NCBI RefSeq assembly: GCF_002286965.1 | Contig: NZ_NSKD01000003.1 | Coordinates: 62,001 to 126,000, forward strand | Reading direction: 5' to 3' | Length of the DNA: 64,000 nt | DNA from: Halovibrio salipaludis | Lineage (GTDB): Bacteria > Pseudomonadota > Gammaproteobacteria > Pseudomonadales > Oleiphilaceae | Part shown: positions 1-10,874 of the stretch, in pieces | Layout: each line of letters begins with the position of its first letter | How positions within the stretch are numbered: the first letter of the stretch is position 1 | Made by a program: the position numbers and the translations under genes | The notes under the pieces: model-generated | The model's database searches: none | Seen by the model: only the letters and a program-made list of their open reading frames with translations | What the model was told of the DNA's origin: nothing

Positions 1-373
1 GGAGAAAGAAATCGACCTGCTCCAGCCAGCCTGTTCGAACAGAGAGACGCCGCATAATGGCGTCATCGGTCGGGTTGAGCACCGTGGCCACCAGCCAGAC
101 CGCACCGGAATCAATGCCATTGGCCAGAACGCTGGTTGCAGGGTGCTTCAGGACGGCGGGATCGTCCCCAATCAGGGACTGAACCTCGCTAACGGAGAGT
201 TTGTCTCCTTGTTCAACGAGATAGGCCAGCCGATCAACCATCGCGCTCTGGTAGTCGGCTCGGGCATCAATGAGCGGTATACCCTCCCCGCCTTTCTGAG
301 CTGATTCAGCCAGTGCCCACGCTGTCGGGCCCGGAAGGATCAGAAAGAAAAGGAAGAACCACTGCCATCGCAC
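1..373 (-). CDS. 7TMR-DISMED2-type sensor protein, N-terminal part
   Basis: The gene runs off the left edge; 124 codons are visible. I place the start at a GTG at 371-373 because an in-frame stop lies a few codons upstream. The first 20 residues form a signal peptide rich in Trp, Phe and Leu ending near Thr-Ala-Trp-Ala. The mature part reads like the periplasmic 7TMR-DISM extracellular 2 domain (pattern RRLSVRTGWLEQVDFFL near the cut), which in other bacteria precedes seven membrane segments and a GGDEF or histidine-kinase output. The output domain lies outside the window, so the activity is unknown. Family call is from pattern memory and is moderately sure; no strong ribosome binding site is seen before the GTG. 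Confidence 0.6.
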   Translation of the reverse strand, partial: MRWQWFFLFFLILPGPTAWALAESAQKGGEGIPLIDARADYQSAMVDRLAYLVEQGDKLSVSEVQSLIGDDPAVLKHPATSVLANGIDSGAVWLVATVLNPTDDAIMRRLSVRTGWLEQVDFFL

Positions 374-464
374 GTGACGGTCTACCCATTAATGTCTTAA
401 CGCTAGACTATAGGCAAACTTGATGCATGTCATGTCCTGCGTCAGCGCCATCGCTACCCCACCG

Positions 465-878
465 TCAAGGGTCGACTTTGCCCCTCAGAGCCTTGGTTTT
501 GCCTTTCCGCGTCTTACTGTCAACGCGGCGTCGCCGCGCTGACCTGGTCGGTCTGGTGGGCCGGCGGACCTTCTGTTGCTTCACGGCGCCCTGGATCAGC
601 GTCTTCAGGCGCTCCAGCGCATCGTCTTTATTCAGCTCAAGGGTGCGGTGGGACTGTGCCTTGATGATCACCACGCCCTCCTTACTGATGCGCTGGTCGG
701 AGAGCGCCATCAGCCGTTCCTTATAGAACGGCGGCAGGCTGGAGTTGGGGATGTCAAAACGCAGGTGCACCGCCGAGGCAACCTTGTTGACGTTCTGGCC
801 ACCCGCCCCCTGGGCACGGATCTGGGTAATTTCGATCTCCCAGTCAGCGATTTCAACGGTGTTCGATATTCTAAGCAT
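465..878 (-). CDS. arfB: Alternative ribosome-rescue factor ArfB (YaeJ-type peptidyl-tRNA hydrolase)
   Basis: A 137-residue protein with the class I release-factor core: residues around 21-35 contain the catalytic GGQ motif in the context QGAGGQNVNK, followed by a short domain and a very basic tail (RRRRVDSKTRKGKTKALRGK) that in ArfB enters the empty mRNA channel of stalled ribosomes. It lacks the stop-codon-recognition domain of RF1/RF2. Length matches E. coli ArfB (about 140 residues). The ATG at 878 is preferred to an upstream in-frame one because of an AGGTGG ribosome binding site in front of it. Role: hydrolysis of peptidyl-tRNA on non-stop ribosomes. Confidence 0.93.
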   Translation of the reverse strand: MLRISNTVEIADWEIEITQIRAQGAGGQNVNKVASAVHLRFDIPNSSLPPFYKERLMALSDQRISKEGVVIIKAQSHRTLELNKDDALERLKTLIQGAVKQQKVRRPTRPTRSARRRRVDSKTRKGKTKALRGKVDP

Positions 879-992
879 AGGCCACCTACGAGGAAACCAA
901 GGACCTTGTGGCATAATGCGTTGACTGGAAGCACAATCAACTCAGACAACCATCATCAGTGGTTGCCACAAAGCCGCTCATTGTAAGCAAAG

Positions 993-2444
993 ATGCCCAG
1001 AACCAGTACCCATCACAGACATCTGCAGAAACAACTGGCCCGCGCTGAAACCTACGACCAATGGTTCGCCGCCGCGGAAGCCCTGGACGAAGCCGAGGGC
1101 CTGCTGGACTGGCGTGAGGGGCCCGGCTCGGATCTTCTGCATGAAAAGCTGATCCGCGAGCACCTCTACGCCATGCGCGTTCACCGCGAAAAAGGCGATG
1201 TGGCGGCGCTGAACCGGGTTCTTCAGGAAAGTCTTTACCGGCATCTGGGGGAACTGTCCAACCCCGAGCTCTATACCGTGGCCCGCACGGGCACCACAAA
1301 ACTGGCCACGGAATTCCTGGATGAAGTGGAAAACGCCATGAACTTCATCTGCGACCACCCCATGCCGGGCGTTTCAGAGGCGCACAAGCTGCAGCTTTTC
1401 CAGGAGGCCGAGCGGGTATTCGGGCGGCCGGCACTGCTGCTCAGCGGCGGTGCTGCTTTCGGCATCTATCACATCGGCGTTGCACGTGCCCTCTGGGAAC
1501 AGGGCCTACTCCCGGAGGTTATTGCCGGGTCGAGCATGGGCGCGATTGTTGCCGGTGGCGTGTGCTCCCGGAATGACCAGGAACTGGAACGGCTTTTCTA
1601 TGAGCCCGGCTATATCCACCTGGAGGCCTTCCGGTGGCTGGACCCCGGCCAGATCTGGCGACACCGCCATCTCATGGACCCGCAGCAGCTGCTTCACCAC
1701 ATCCGGAGCAATGTCGGCGACATGAGTTTCCGGGAAGCGGCCGAACACAGCGGGCGCACTCTGAATATCTCCGTTTCACCCACCCGCACCCGTCAGAAGC
1801 CACGACTTCTCAATGCACTGGCGGCTCCGGACGTACTGGTTTCTTCCGCCGTTCTAGCCTCCTGCGCGGTGCCGGGGATCTATCCGCCGGTAACGCTCCG
1901 GGCGCGGGAACCCAACGGCGAGCGCGGCGCGGAAAAGCCCTACATGGGCACCGAGCGCTGGATTGATGGCAGTGTTCACGGGGACCTGCCGCTGATGCGC
2001 ATGGCGCGTCTGAACAACGTCAATCGCACCATTGTCAGCCAGGCCAACCCCCATGTACTGCCTTTCATCAACCACCATGAGAGCAGTGGCGCCAGGGCCT
2101 CGCTCAAGCAGGCGACCACCTCCGTGCTGAAGGCTCAGGTTTCCACATCCCTCCAGGTCAGCCGCAATGTGTGGTCCCGTTCCCTGTTGCGGCCGCTGCT
2201 GGATCAGGCCCACTCGGTTGCCACCCAGCCCTACCTGGGCGACATCAATATCCAGTTCCCCGCTCACCCCGGCCTTTACCGCAAGGTGTTGTCCAACCCG
2301 GATGAACGGGATCTGGCCATGTACATCCGGATGGGCGAGCGCGCCACCTGGCCACGCATCCCGATGATCCGCGACCAGACCCGGATCAGCCGGATATTCA
2401 CCGACTGCATAGCGCGGCTTCAGGCAAAGTTGCAGCAACAGTAG
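993..2444 (+). CDS. Patatin-like phospholipase with N-terminal DUF3336
   Basis: 483 residues. Residues 1-140 fit DUF3336, the N-terminal region found in the TGL3/TGL4 lipase-like group; the patatin domain follows, with the glycine-rich oxyanion segment SGGAAFG (151-157), the nucleophile elbow GSSMG (Ser181) and the catalytic Asp in WIDGSVHGDLP. The protein is predicted to be an acyl hydrolase acting on phospholipids or triacylglycerol. No signal peptide is seen, so it is probably cytosolic or peripheral at the membrane. It stands alone between arfB (divergent) and a NYN-domain gene. The ribosome binding site before the ATG at 993 is weak, and the next in-frame ATG would remove part of DUF3336. 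Confidence 0.88.
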   Translation: MPRTSTHHRHLQKQLARAETYDQWFAAAEALDEAEGLLDWREGPGSDLLHEKLIREHLYAMRVHREKGDVAALNRVLQESLYRHLGELSNPELYTVARTGTTKLATEFLDEVENAMNFICDHPMPGVSEAHKLQLFQEAERVFGRPALLLSGGAAFGIYHIGVARALWEQGLLPEVIAGSSMGAIVAGGVCSRNDQELERLFYEPGYIHLEAFRWLDPGQIWRHRHLMDPQQLLHHIRSNVGDMSFREAAEHSGRTLNISVSPTRTRQKPRLLNALAAPDVLVSSAVLASCAVPGIYPPVTLRAREPNGERGAEKPYMGTERWIDGSVHGDLPLMRMARLNNVNRTIVSQANPHVLPFINHHESSGARASLKQATTSVLKAQVSTSLQVSRNVWSRSLLRPLLDQAHSVATQPYLGDINIQFPAHPGLYRKVLSNPDERDLAMYIRMGERATWPRIPMIRDQTRISRIFTDCIARLQAKLQQQ

Positions 2445-2520
2445 ATCAGCACTCCCTGCCGGATGCTATGATCGCGCAACCATCCTTCGTTCCAACGGAC
2501 ACACCTTACCAGGACCCCCA

Positions 2521-3246
2521 ATGGCTGATACTGAAAACCAGCGCCTCGCTGTCATGATCGACGCGGACAACGCCCAGGCCTCCCTTTGCGCCGAACTGCT
2601 CGCGGAAGTCGCGCGTTTCGGCGTTGCCAGCGTCAAGCGCGCCTACGGCGACTGGACCACGACCAACCTCAAGGGCTGGAAGGAACACCTCCACAAACAC
2701 GCCATCCAGCCGGTCCAGCAGTTCAGCTACACCACCGGCAAGAATGCCACGGACTCCGCACTGATCATCGATGCCATGGACCTGCTGCACGAGGGCAAGC
2801 TGGATGGCTTCTGCCTGATCTCCTCGGACAGTGATTTCACCCGCCTGGCCACACGCATCCGCGAGTCCGGTCTGACGGTCTACGGGTTCGGGGAACGCAA
2901 GACGCCGGAGCCCTTCGTTTCCGCCTGCGACAAGTTCATATACACCGAGATCCTGAAGAACCGGACCGATGTGGATGAGCCTCAGCCCGTCGATACCGAG
3001 CAGACCAGTGACCTGCGGGATATCCTCATCCCCGCGGTGAACACCGTCTCCAAGGACGACGGCTGGGCGCCGCTTTCCGGAGTGGGCTCATACCTCAACA
3101 AGAAGTACCCCTCGTTCGACTCCCGCAACTACGGGTATGAAAAGCTGGGGCAGTTGATGAAATCGCTCGACTACATCACCGTGGATGAAAAGAAACCCCA
3201 GCCGGACTCCCCGATCACCCACCTTTTCGTGAAGGTCACCGCCTGA
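2521..3246 (+). CDS. NYN (PIN-like) domain protein with C-terminal OST-HTH/LOTUS domain
   Basis: 241 residues. Residues 8-150 form a LabA-type NYN nuclease-like domain: MIDADNAQ near the start, DSALIIDAMDLL, and SSDSDFTRLATRIRE give the spaced acidic residues (Asp14, Asp16, then Asp84 region and the DSDF loop) typical of PIN/NYN metal-dependent RNases. Residues about 165-240 (LRDILIPAVNT to the end) match the OST-HTH/LOTUS RNA-binding fold. The combination is widespread in bacteria and is assumed to cleave RNA, but substrates are unknown. It is separated from the patatin gene by 76 bases, on the same strand, and could be co-transcribed. Confidence 0.9.
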   Translation: MADTENQRLAVMIDADNAQASLCAELLAEVARFGVASVKRAYGDWTTTNLKGWKEHLHKHAIQPVQQFSYTTGKNATDSALIIDAMDLLHEGKLDGFCLISSDSDFTRLATRIRESGLTVYGFGERKTPEPFVSACDKFIYTEILKNRTDVDEPQPVDTEQTSDLRDILIPAVNTVSKDDGWAPLSGVGSYLNKKYPSFDSRNYGYEKLGQLMKSLDYITVDEKKPQPDSPITHLFVKVTA

Positions 3247-3363
3247 GTGAGCGGGAAGTCTTTGTTGAGCAATCGCTCAAGAGTGACCTTTGGATCAGGT
3301 GTGCGCGTCAGGCTACGTGCATCTGCTATTCTGCGCGAAGTGTCCATTAGGTAAGGTAACGCC

Positions 3364-3690
3364 ATGTCCGAGGATCCTCTGAAAGTCCTGTCCGATCTGG
3401 CCAGCGAAGCCCATAACCGTATCCAACAGGCGCATGAGCACATCAACCCGGTCGTGGAGGTCCGCCAGGGTATGCGGAACAGTGGTATCCCCGCGGACGT
3501 GATGACCATTGACTGTCTGCGCACCCGCCGGCGCATTGTACTGATACTGCACGATGAGCAGCCCGGCACCCTGCTCTTTGAGTTCATAGGCCTTGACGAG
3601 GAACCCGGCGGCCCCTTCCGGAGCATCCCCCTGACCGAAGTGGGCGCGGATACATTATTTGACTGGATGCAGGACTACTTCTCTGATTAA
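3364..3690 (+). CDS. Conserved-looking hypothetical protein, 108 residues
   Basis: I do not recognise a family. The protein is acidic and soluble, with an N-terminal predicted helix (EDPLKVLSDLASEAHNRIQQ), a central strand-rich part (TRRRIVLILHDEQPGTLLFEF) and an acidic C-terminus ending in WMQDYFSD. An AGGTAA element 6 bases before the ATG is a reasonable ribosome binding site. Codon use is like the neighbours. It follows the NYN gene by 117 bases and may share its transcript; nothing in the sequence assigns a function. Confidence 0.75.
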   Translation: MSEDPLKVLSDLASEAHNRIQQAHEHINPVVEVRQGMRNSGIPADVMTIDCLRTRRRIVLILHDEQPGTLLFEFIGLDEEPGGPFRSIPLTEVGADTLFDWMQDYFSD

Positions 3691-3826
3691 GTATCCATTC
3701 CCTTCATAACCTTACCGTCTGTAGCGAATTGTATTTCGTAATCAACGCTCTCCGGGATATAGTTTATACTCCCTCTAACTTTTATGGCTTGATGCCAGCC
3801 CACTTCCCGGTCGCTGCGGGCAATTG

Positions 3827-5170
3827 ATGATTTGGAAGACCTCAGCCACAACCCTGATTCTGCTCCTGATGGCGGCCACAGCATTTGCCTGGGCCGGGGA
3901 GTCCAGAGAGCTGAACCTCAATGCCTCCAACGGCGATCTGGGGCTGGGAGGCCTGAGGCAGTGGAACTTCCATTTAACGATGGATGGGGCACTCGACCCG
4001 GCGGATGCGCCGGAAAAGGGTCACGCCCGAGCAGATTCCAGAACCCAACTGAACCTGGATCGCTTCCTTTTCTCTGGCCGGATGGACAACGTCAGCATCC
4101 GCTTTGGCCACCACCAGGCGGCCCGGCAGGGCCTTCTCTTCGATGGGGATACGGACTGGGGGCTCTCCGCCACAAGTGACGTTGACCCTCTGAACAGCAA
4201 CATCTCGGTTTTTGCGGTCAGTACCGGCGAAGCACCCGACACCGCCCGTGAGATCCGGCTCTCCGGCGATGCGCCCTGGTACACCGGGGGTGTCTGGGAA
4301 TCGACCCTGCCCATTGCCGGCTCCGATACAACCGTCTGGGCCGGCTACGTCACCGGCTCCCGGAGCTCCCTGGCGTACCAGCAGGGCTACTCGGTCGGCA
4401 TGCAGAGTAGCTGGAACGACGACCGGCTGCGACTGACACTGGAACGGGCAACCAGCCGACGTTCCACGCTTGAACAACGCCGGAACCAGAAAGTCTCCGA
4501 TACGGCGCACACGGCGGCCCTCCGGTACCGCCCGGAAACGCGCCTGCCCTTTCTGGGCTGGGAATTCGGTGCGGAGGCAGAGCATGTGGGCGACGCCTTC
4601 CATACGCCTGGCAACCCGGCCATGACAGGGGCGCACTCCTCAGAGCGGCTATTCCTCAACCTGACCCCCTTTGACAACGGCTCCCTGGGCTACAGCTACC
4701 GCCAGCTTGAGGAGCGCTATGGCCCGCACCGGGTCACCAGCCATGGCAATGAACTCTTTGCGGGGCTGACCCTTTCCCCTTGGGGCTGGCTCAGCCTGCA
4801 GCCTTACGGTGAGTTCGAGCACCGGGAGTACGGAGATCTGGATATGACAGGCCAACAGAGTCTGTTCCGCCTCACTGCGGACGCCTGGCTGATCCCGGAC
4901 AAACTTGTGTACCGCAACACCTTCAAGCTGAGCCGCACCCGGGAGCCAGGCGACTCCCTGAAAATCCGGGACAGGCGCCGCCAATACCTGGGCGGCGAAC
5001 TGCAATGGCAGGCGCTCTCCCCCACCCACAACCGTACGGGCCTGGACGTTAACCTCAGCTTCAGCGCTGATCGCCACGAGTCCCGCTTCAACCGCGGCGA
5101 CTCCCTGGACGATTATCAGGTATTGCTTTCCATCAGTTCCGGCGGTGAGGGCGGTAGCCGGATCTGGTAG
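3827..5170 (+). CDS. Putative outer-membrane beta-barrel protein of unknown family
   Basis: 447 residues. An N-terminal signal peptide (MIWKTSATTLILLLMAATAF, cleavage near AWA) is followed by about 420 residues of alternating amphipathic strands with many aromatic residues, Gly/Asn/Asp turns and no hydrophobic helices, which is what an outer-membrane barrel looks like. There is no OmpA, porin or TonB plug motif. The C-terminal residue is Trp (GGSRIW), an aromatic end expected for BAM-dependent insertion. The ATG at 3827 directly follows an in-frame TTG; the ATG is preferred. It lies 77 bases upstream of the OmpA-like gene on the same strand. Function unknown. Confidence 0.7.
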   Translation: MIWKTSATTLILLLMAATAFAWAGESRELNLNASNGDLGLGGLRQWNFHLTMDGALDPADAPEKGHARADSRTQLNLDRFLFSGRMDNVSIRFGHHQAARQGLLFDGDTDWGLSATSDVDPLNSNISVFAVSTGEAPDTAREIRLSGDAPWYTGGVWESTLPIAGSDTTVWAGYVTGSRSSLAYQQGYSVGMQSSWNDDRLRLTLERATSRRSTLEQRRNQKVSDTAHTAALRYRPETRLPFLGWEFGAEAEHVGDAFHTPGNPAMTGAHSSERLFLNLTPFDNGSLGYSYRQLEERYGPHRVTSHGNELFAGLTLSPWGWLSLQPYGEFEHREYGDLDMTGQQSLFRLTADAWLIPDKLVYRNTFKLSRTREPGDSLKIRDRRRQYLGGELQWQALSPTHNRTGLDVNLSFSADRHESRFNRGDSLDDYQVLLSISSGGEGGSRIW

Positions 5171-5247
5171 CGGCGGTTATGTTTTGTGATCCATTTAACG
5201 GTTGATAGGGTGCCAGGGCATCTTTAAACCACAGGACACAAACACCG

Positions 5248-6396
5248 ATGAAAAAAGCCATTGCCGGCATCATGCTGATGACAGCCGCCGGAGCCGTTAC
5301 AGCTGACTCAGACCTGCCCGAAGAATATGCCTACCTGGGCATCCACGGAACCCAGTTCTTCCATGACACCAACGGCCAGCGCCAGGACAGCGCCGATCTC
5401 GACAGCGCCCTGCTGCCCGGTCTCCAGATCGGCTACCGCTTCCAGTCCGACTGGTCTGTGCAGGCGCTTTACGAAACCGGCGAGCTGGACTGGGAACAGG
5501 GTGGCGGCGACGTCGACCTGGACACCGCGCTGATCGAGGGCCGGCGTCACTTCGGCAGCTTTGACCTGGCCGGATTCGAGCCCTACGCCGGAGTTGCCGT
5601 GGGGCATCATGAGTTCGGCAGCGACGACACTGAAACCCTCACCGGCATTGGTGTGGGCGTTCAGCGTGCGGTCGCAAGCAATGTGTTCATCGATGTGGGC
5701 GCACGCCATGACTTCATCCTTGATAACAGCCGCCAGGATACGCAGGTCTATCTGGGTGTGAACTACGCCTTTGGCACCAGCGGTGACGATCCGGCGCCTG
5801 CGCCCCAGCAGGAGCCCGCCGAGCCGCAACAGCCGCAGGATTCAGACAATGATGGCGTCCCCGACAGCCGTGACGACTGCCCTGACACACCCGCCGGCAC
5901 CCCGGTGAATGACGCGGGCTGCGCCATTGAGCGTGATTCGGACAATGACGGCGTAACCGACCGCAATGACCAGTGCCCGGATACGCAGGAAGGCGCGAAG
6001 GTCAATGATCAGGGCTGCCACGAGACCCTTGAGGAAAACGTGCGTAAAACCCTGAACGTGCGCTTCGAAACCGCCAGCGCCAACGTCACCGACGACTCAC
6101 TGCCGGAGATCCGCGAAGTGGCCGAAACCATGCGTGAGTTCCCCGAAAGTACGCTGGTACTCGAAGGCCACACGGACAGCGTCGGTAACGCCGAGGCCAA
6201 CCGGGCCCTTTCCCAGCGCCGCGCGGAAGCCGTCAAGCAGATCCTCGTGGAGGAAATGGGCATCGACGCGGAGCGGGTGAGCGCTGAAGGCTACGGTGAA
6301 TCCCAGCCGGTTGCTGACAACGACACCGCTGAAGGCCGTGCCCGGAATCGCCGTGTGGAATCCGTTCTGGAAGCCAGCCGGGAAGTCCAGCAGTAA
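5248..6396 (+). CDS. OmpA-family outer-membrane protein with thrombospondin type-3 repeats
   Basis: 382 residues. Signal peptide of 19-20 residues (MKKAIAGIMLMTAAGAVTA), then an eight-stranded OmpA-like barrel (to about residue 175), a Pro/Gln-rich linker, two calcium-binding thrombospondin type-3 repeats (DSDNDGVPDSRDDCPDT and DSDNDGVTDRNDQCPDT, with paired Cys) and a C-terminal OmpA domain (about 265-380) with the peptidoglycan-binding motif around LEGHTDSVGNAEANRALSQR and NRRV. It anchors the outer membrane to the wall. This arrangement is that of OprF-like porins. Confidence 0.93.
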   Translation: MKKAIAGIMLMTAAGAVTADSDLPEEYAYLGIHGTQFFHDTNGQRQDSADLDSALLPGLQIGYRFQSDWSVQALYETGELDWEQGGGDVDLDTALIEGRRHFGSFDLAGFEPYAGVAVGHHEFGSDDTETLTGIGVGVQRAVASNVFIDVGARHDFILDNSRQDTQVYLGVNYAFGTSGDDPAPAPQQEPAEPQQPQDSDNDGVPDSRDDCPDTPAGTPVNDAGCAIERDSDNDGVTDRNDQCPDTQEGAKVNDQGCHETLEENVRKTLNVRFETASANVTDDSLPEIREVAETMREFPESTLVLEGHTDSVGNAEANRALSQRRAEAVKQILVEEMGIDAERVSAEGYGESQPVADNDTAEGRARNRRVESVLEASREVQQ

Positions 6397-6595
6397 GCGG
6401 CGTTTCCACCGCATCCCTGGATGACCCCGGGAGCCGGCTCCCGTTCCTGCTCCCTCCTCCTCTTCCCTTCCTTCTGACCATTCTCTTCCACCAGCAGACA
6501 ACGCCGGGATGACCTCTGGACGGCATGCGTTCGTACGCGTTACACAGAAGGTGCACGGAGCTGCCCTGAAACCCAGAGAAGAAGAGAGGATCACC

Positions 6596-6865
6596 ATGAC
6601 CCAACCCGTTGTTGCGGATAACAAGCCGATGAAGGTCAGCCTTACGGCTGGCGAGAGTTACATGTTCTGCGCCTGTGGCCGGTCTGACAGCCAGCCATTC
6701 TGCGATGGTTCCCACAAGGGCACAGGCATTACGCCCCAGAAGCTCACCCCTGAGGAAAGTGGTGACGCGGCGCTGTGCTGCTGCAAACACACCAGCAACG
6801 CGCCCTACTGCGATGGCACCCACAAGCGGTTTGGTGCGGAAGATATAGGCGCCGAAGCGCCCTGA
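6596..6865 (+). CDS. Double CDGSH iron-sulfur domain protein
   Basis: 89 residues carrying two CDGSH-type [2Fe-2S] sites: C-A-C-X10-CDGSH (CACGRSDSQPFCDGSH) near residues 23-38 and a second CCCKHTSNAPYCDGTHK near 63-79, each giving the family's three Cys and one His ligands. Such small redox or iron-sulfur-transfer proteins are common in bacteria, with no settled role. The ATG at 6596 follows a GAGAGG element; an upstream extension exists but is not needed. The gene is alone on its transcript and ends at a strong terminator shared with katG. Confidence 0.9.
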   Translation: MTQPVVADNKPMKVSLTAGESYMFCACGRSDSQPFCDGSHKGTGITPQKLTPEESGDAALCCCKHTSNAPYCDGTHKRFGAEDIGAEAP

Positions 6866-6883
6866 CCGGGGGCCCTGAAACAG

Positions 6884-6920
6884 AAAAGCCGGGTGCGGCT
6901 CACGCCACACCCGGCTTTTT
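6884..6920. terminator. Bidirectional intrinsic terminator
   Basis: A perfect 8-bp stem (GCCGGGTG at 6888-6895 with CACCCGGC at 6908-6915) is flanked by AAAA on the left and TTTTT on the right, so it can terminate both the CDGSH gene (plus) and katG (minus), whose 3' ends converge here. Confidence 0.9.
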
Positions 6921-6945
6921 CACGTCTCAGCTCAGGCTGGGATGA

Positions 6946-9373
<2,428 letters not shown>

Positions 9374-10861
9374 TTATTGACCGGTACTGGAAACCAGCCG
9401 GTAGTCCTCGAGCCGCACCTGCTTCATCTGCCGCGCATACTGGGTGGCGAAGCCCGGGTACATGGTGGCGTTGAAGCCATCCTCGGTGAGGTACCAACTG
9501 TTGCAGCCGGAATTCCAGGTGGTCCTCGCCAGACGTTTCTGCAGATGCTGGTTATGGCGTTTCTGGACATCCTCGCGCACATCCATGGCTTTCACCCCAA
9601 GGCTCCTCAGGGTGGTGACCGATTTCACGATGTACTCGATCTGGGCCTCGATATAGACCAGCGCGGAGTTGTGCCCCGGCCCGGAATTGGGCCCGAAGAT
9701 CATGAACAGGTTCGGGTAGCCGGCCACGTTGATGCTCTTGTAGGCCTGGGCGCCCTTCTCCCATTCGCTGCCCAGCTCGCGCCCGTTTTCACCATAGACC
9801 GGGAACGGCGTCCCGGTTTTGGGCACGCTGAAGCCAGTGGCAAACACCAGGCAGTCGAACTGGTGCTCAATGCCCTCGGCGGTGCGGATGCCGTTCTCAT
9901 TGATGGCGACAATGGGCCAGGTAATGAGCTCGCAGTTGTCTTGTTGCAGCGCCGGATAATAGTCACTGGACATGAGCACCCGCTTGCAGCCGAGCTTGAA
10001 CTCGGGCGTGACCTGGCGGCGCAGCCAGCGGTCCTTCACCTGATGGCGGATATGCGCCCGGGCCAGGCGCTCCAGCGCATTGTTCACGGGGGTGTCCCAG
10101 ATGATGCCGGTGGCCATGGATTCGTGCGCCAGGAACAGGCCCTTGCGGATCGCCGCCTGGGCCGAGGGGACCTTGTTGAACAGGGTCTTCTGCCACTCCG
10201 GCTTGCGGAAATCCAGACGCGGCATGATCCAGCAGGGGGTGCGCTGGAAAACGCGCAGCTTGCTGGCCTGTTTCGCCAGTTCCGGCACGATCTGCACCCC
10301 GCTGGCACCGGTACCGATCACGGCCACGCGTTTGCCATTGAAATCGTAGTCATGATCCCAGTCCGCGCTGTGCACAACCCTGCCCTGGAAGTCGTTCAGC
10401 CCGGGAATGTTGGGGTAGCTGGGATTGGACAGCGGCCCCTGGGCCATGACGGCCTGGCGGGCCCGCACGGTTTCACCCTGCTCGGTTGTCGCCGTCCAGA
10501 TGCCCTCCTCGCTATCGTAGCTGAGCCCTTGCACGCGCTGGTTAAAACGGATGTAGCGGCGCAGGCCGTACGCGTCCGCCAGCCAGTGGATGTACTCCAT
10601 GATCTCATTGCTGCCGGCGTAACTGCGTGACCACGCCGGGTTCTGGGCAAACGAGAAGGAGTACAGGTTGGAAGGGATGTCACAGGCCGCGCCGGGATAG
10701 GTGTTGTCCCGCCAGGTGCCGCCGATCTCCGAGGCACGCTCCAGGATCACGATGTCGTCAATGCCCTCCTGCTGCAGTCGCAGCGCGGTCCCCAGCCCGG
10801 AGAAGCCAGCGCCGACGATCAGGACGCGGTGGATCGGGGTCTCAGTATCAGTTACTGCCAT
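9374..10861 (-). CDS. Flavin-containing Baeyer-Villiger-type monooxygenase
   Basis: 495 residues. An N-terminal FAD Rossmann motif (VGAGFSGLG, about 17-25), the BVMO signature FxGxxxHxxxW (FQGRVVHSADW, about 158-168) and immediately after it the NADPH-binding GTGASG establish a class B flavin monooxygenase that inserts oxygen next to a carbonyl or hydroxylates a long-chain substrate. It is the last gene of an SDR - ferritin-like - BVMO operon on the minus strand; an AGGAGG element precedes the ATG. Related proteins include long-chain alkane AlmA and steroid or ketone BVMOs; the sequence alone does not choose between them. Confidence 0.9.
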   Translation of the reverse strand: MAVTDTETPIHRVLIVGAGFSGLGTALRLQQEGIDDIVILERASEIGGTWRDNTYPGAACDIPSNLYSFSFAQNPAWSRSYAGSNEIMEYIHWLADAYGLRRYIRFNQRVQGLSYDSEEGIWTATTEQGETVRARQAVMAQGPLSNPSYPNIPGLNDFQGRVVHSADWDHDYDFNGKRVAVIGTGASGVQIVPELAKQASKLRVFQRTPCWIMPRLDFRKPEWQKTLFNKVPSAQAAIRKGLFLAHESMATGIIWDTPVNNALERLARAHIRHQVKDRWLRRQVTPEFKLGCKRVLMSSDYYPALQQDNCELITWPIVAINENGIRTAEGIEHQFDCLVFATGFSVPKTGTPFPVYGENGRELGSEWEKGAQAYKSINVAGYPNLFMIFGPNSGPGHNSALVYIEAQIEYIVKSVTTLRSLGVKAMDVREDVQKRHNQHLQKRLARTTWNSGCNSWYLTEDGFNATMYPGFATQYARQMKQVRLEDYRLVSSTGQ

Positions 10862-10874
10862 AGCCGGAACCTCC

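Noticed and set aside
993-2444. Patatin gene as a CBASS effector (CapV)
   Set aside because: It has the DUF3336 N domain of lipid-metabolism patatins, and no CD-NTase gene stands next to it.
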